34,530 nucleotides of DNA from Verrucomicrobiota bacterium (GTDB lineage: Bacteria > Chlamydiota > Chlamydiia > Chlamydiales > Rhabdochlamydiaceae): the NCBI GenBank assembly GCA_018239985.1, contig JAFEGK010000014.1, forward strand, positions 502-35,031, in the 5' to 3' direction. The notes under the pieces were generated by a model. That model was not told the origin of the DNA, ran no database searches, and saw only the letters and a program-made list of their open reading frames with translations. Every line of letters starts with the position of its first letter. Positions within the stretch are counted from its first letter, which is position 1. Both the position numbers and the translations under genes were made by a program. Of this stretch, positions 32,750-34,530 are shown piece by piece.

Positions 32750-33234
32750 ATATCATCCTGATCGGCTTCATGGGCTCCGGAAAATCGACAGTCGGCAAAC
32801 ACCTCAGCGAGCTTTTGCAGCGCCCCTTAATCGAAATGGACCATCTGGTTTTGCAAAAAACCGATTGCCAAACCGTCCGCGAAGTTTTTGCTAAAGGGGG
32901 CGAACTTCTCTGGCGCGACACCGAAATCGCCGTCGCCAAAGAGCTGCATGGTACAACCGGTAAGATCATCTCTACTGGAGGCGGCGTCGTGCTCAATAAA
33001 ATCATCCTCGATTACCTGAGCGGCAAAAGAATCTATCTTAAAACCAGCTTTGATACACTTGCAAAACGGGTCGCAGAAGATCCTGACCGTCCCCTTTTCC
33101 AAAAAACGCACTACGACTTCCGCCTTCCCCTCTATCACCATTACGCCGATGAAGTGATCGACACAGATAGCTACTTACCAGCCGAAATTGCCTTGAAAAT
33201 CCAAGAACGGCTAAACTCTGCACATGGCCTCTAA
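32746..33234 (+). CDS. aroK: Shikimate kinase
   Basis: This 162-residue kinase phosphorylates shikimate with ATP. It shows P-loop GFMGSGKST (7-15), a shikimate-binding region EMDHLVLQK (the first Asp of the usual DxD is Glu), LLWRDTEIAVAKEL (R-x-x-E motif), STGGGVVLNK and a lid with DPDRPLF. It starts inside the fusion-gene stop as ATGA and overlaps aroC by 11 bases. aroK and aroL variants cannot be told apart from the sequence; the Chlamydia gene is usually called aroL. Confidence 0.94.
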   Translation: MNIILIGFMGSGKSTVGKHLSELLQRPLIEMDHLVLQKTDCQTVREVFAKGGELLWRDTEIAVAKELHGTTGKIISTGGGVVLNKIILDYLSGKRIYLKTSFDTLAKRVAEDPDRPLFQKTHYDFRLPLYHHYADEVIDTDSYLPAEIALKIQERLNSAHGL

Positions 33235-34366
33235 TTCCTTTGGAAACATCTTTCGGATCACCACCTTCGGCGAGTCGCACGGCGTTGGCATAGGGGTCGT
33301 CATCGATGGCTGCCCAGCTGGCCTCCCCCTCACCGTCCAAGACATTGAAGAGCAGCTCACTTATCGACGCCCTGGAAAAAGCCCCTACACCTCACCCCGC
33401 TCAGAAACCGACCACCCAGAGATCTTCTCCGGCATCTTTGACGGAAAAACCACCGGCGCGCCGATTACCATCCTACTGCGCAACGAAGATGTAGACAGCA
33501 AGCCCTACGAGCCGCTCAAAGAGCTCTACCGCCCTGGCCACGCCAACTTCACCTACCTCGGCAAATACGGCATTTTCGACTACCGAGGAAGCGGCAGAGC
33601 GTCAGCACGCGAAACCGTCGCCCGCGTCGCCGCTGGCGCCGTCGCCAAAAAGCTGCTCGCCCACTACAGCATCAGCTGCACCGCCTTCGTCTGCGAAATC
33701 GGCGGTATCAGCATCACCTCCCCCGATCTCAAGACCCTGCGGGAAAAAACTTACGCAAGCCCCATCTTTTGTCCTGACCCAGAGGCCGCGCAAAAAATCA
33801 TGGAAAAGCTCATCCAAGTCAAAGAAGAAAAAGATTCCCTGGGCGGCATCATCGGTTGCATCGCCCACATCCCGCTTGGCCTCGGCGAGCCCATCTACAA
33901 CAAACTCGAAGCGATGCTCGCCTCCGCCATGCTCTCGCTTCCCGCAACCAAAGGCTTTGAAATCGGCTCAGGGTTTGCCGCCGCCAGAATGAAAGGGGCC
34001 GAGCACAACGACGCCTTCGATATCGATGAAGCTGGCCAAGTGCATACCGTGACCAATTTTGCAGGTGGAACCCTCGGCGGCATCTCTACAGGCGCCCCCC
34101 TCACCTTTCGGGTCGCCTTCAAACCAACCTCAAGCATCAAAAAGCCCCAAAATACAGTGACCCTCCAAGGGGAAAAAACCCTCTTCCAACTCTCCGAAAC
34201 AGCCAAACATGACCCGTGCGTTGCCATCCGCGCCGTCCCCATCGTCGAAGCGATGACCGCCCTCGTCCTCGCCGACGCCCTACTTATGAATCGAAATGCT
34301 AAGCTTTGGGAAAATCTGGCATTTATACCGAAAGAACCAGAAAAATCGGTATTTGGCAAAGCCTAA
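33224..34366 (+). CDS. aroC: Chorismate synthase
   Basis: This 380-residue FMN-dependent enzyme makes chorismate from EPSP. It begins NSFGNIFRITTFGESHGVGIGVVIDGCPAGLPL and continues with YRRPGKSPYTSPRSETD, GHANFTYLGKYGIFDYRGSGRASARETVARVAAGAV (FMN-binding region) and RAVPIVEAMTALVLADALL near the C-terminus. All signature blocks are present at normal length. It is the last gene of the aroDE-aroBA-aroK-aroC operon, so five or six consecutive pathway steps are made from one mRNA. Confidence 0.96.
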   Translation: MASNSFGNIFRITTFGESHGVGIGVVIDGCPAGLPLTVQDIEEQLTYRRPGKSPYTSPRSETDHPEIFSGIFDGKTTGAPITILLRNEDVDSKPYEPLKELYRPGHANFTYLGKYGIFDYRGSGRASARETVARVAAGAVAKKLLAHYSISCTAFVCEIGGISITSPDLKTLREKTYASPIFCPDPEAAQKIMEKLIQVKEEKDSLGGIIGCIAHIPLGLGEPIYNKLEAMLASAMLSLPATKGFEIGSGFAAARMKGAEHNDAFDIDEAGQVHTVTNFAGGTLGGISTGAPLTFRVAFKPTSSIKKPQNTVTLQGEKTLFQLSETAKHDPCVAIRAVPIVEAMTALVLADALLMNRNAKLWENLAFIPKEPEKSVFGKA

Positions 34367-34403
34367 CGACCAACAGAACAGGACGATACCATGATAAGAG
34401 CTG

Positions 34404-34530
34404 TCTAAGAGACTGTCCACAAACTCAGGTTTCGCCAATTTTCGGGATTATGTTGGCTGATTTTCGATTCAAATTTTGGGGATAATATTTGCGGAATGAT
34501 ATTATGCACAAAATGTGACGCGAAACAACG
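34404..34530. repeat. Further copy of the family A repeat (cut by the window end)
   Basis: The stretch 34424-34482 matches the complement of the right arm of the 3-kb palindrome (3179-3124). They share ATTTTCGGGATTAT and TTTTCGATTCAA exactly, with similar spacing and the same G-rich end (GGGG). Beyond it, ATAATAT (34483-34489) pairs with ATATTAT (34500-34506), which probably forms the apex of the palindrome; the second arm would lie outside the window. The preceding bases (CTGTCCACAAACTCAGGTTTCGCCAATTT) also resemble the hairpin at 28071-28100. No gene is seen in this 160-base tail. Confidence 0.7.

Overview
The window comes from a member of the Chlamydiae outside the family Chlamydiaceae (an environmental or 'chlamydia-like' lineage such as Waddlia, Parachlamydia or Simkania relatives; the genus cannot be fixed from the sequence alone). 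The 16S rRNA gene holds both sites used as Chlamydiales signature primers (CGGCGTGGATGAGGCAT read on the minus strand near 2424-2440, and TCAGTCCCAATGTTGGC near 2140-2156). As I recall the Chlamydia trachomatis map, the protein genes follow its conserved CT399-CT423 stretch (kpsF, E2, lpxK, spoU, methyltransferase, nrdR, dksA, lspA, Zn ABC transporter, obg, L27, L21, endonuclease, CBS protein). Features absent from Chlamydiaceae are interspersed: isocitrate dehydrogenase, a Legionella-type outer membrane protein, GmhA, and a Zn/Cd P-type ATPase.

Layout. 1-2600: an rRNA operon on the minus strand, with 16S, tRNA-Ala, tRNA-Ile and the start of 23S; a ~165-nt palindrome sits between tRNA-Ile and 23S, and tandem promoters lie upstream of 16S. 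2600-3470: a gene-free block holding two large, unrelated palindromic repeats. 3475-5738: nhaD and kdsD, coupled on the minus strand. 5784-8373: icd converging on an unrecognised 360-residue gene through a shared terminator. 8499-12047: an outer membrane protein gene converging on a minus-strand operon gmhA-lpxK-E2. 12113-16741: a plus-strand operon of Zn/Cd ATPase, a decayed adenine-deaminase-like gene and a 14-helix efflux pump. 16704-18911: minus-strand RNA-modification genes. 18959-19975: a candidate inclusion-membrane (Inc) protein. 19977-22431: minus-strand nrdR-dksA-lspA-hypothetical-pncC, preceded by tRNA-Ser. 22726-25095: znuA-znuC-znuB. 25082-25487: three overlooked tiny, very basic protein genes on the minus strand. 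25699-28069: rplU-rpmA-obgE-nuclease. 28139-29179: CNNM/CBS membrane protein. 29238-34366: a shikimate operon aroDE, aroB-aroA (a single fused ORF), aroK, aroC. The last 130 bases carry part of another copy of the 3-kb palindromic repeat.

Genes are packed tightly, with many ATGA or longer overlaps inside operons and convergent genes that overlap by 14-38 bases. Functionally the window covers Kdo/heptose/lipid A synthesis (kdsD, gmhA, lpxK), zinc import against zinc/cadmium export (znuACB and the P-type ATPase), shikimate synthesis up to chorismate, ribosome production and modification, and host-interface proteins (OMP, Inc candidate). The points most worth a second look are a dispersed palindromic repeat family that has entered the rRNA spacer, the aroB-aroA fusion whose domain order matches the eukaryotic AROM protein, the tiny-ORF operon, the catalytically gutted adenine-deaminase relative, and several operon-leading genes that look leaderless.
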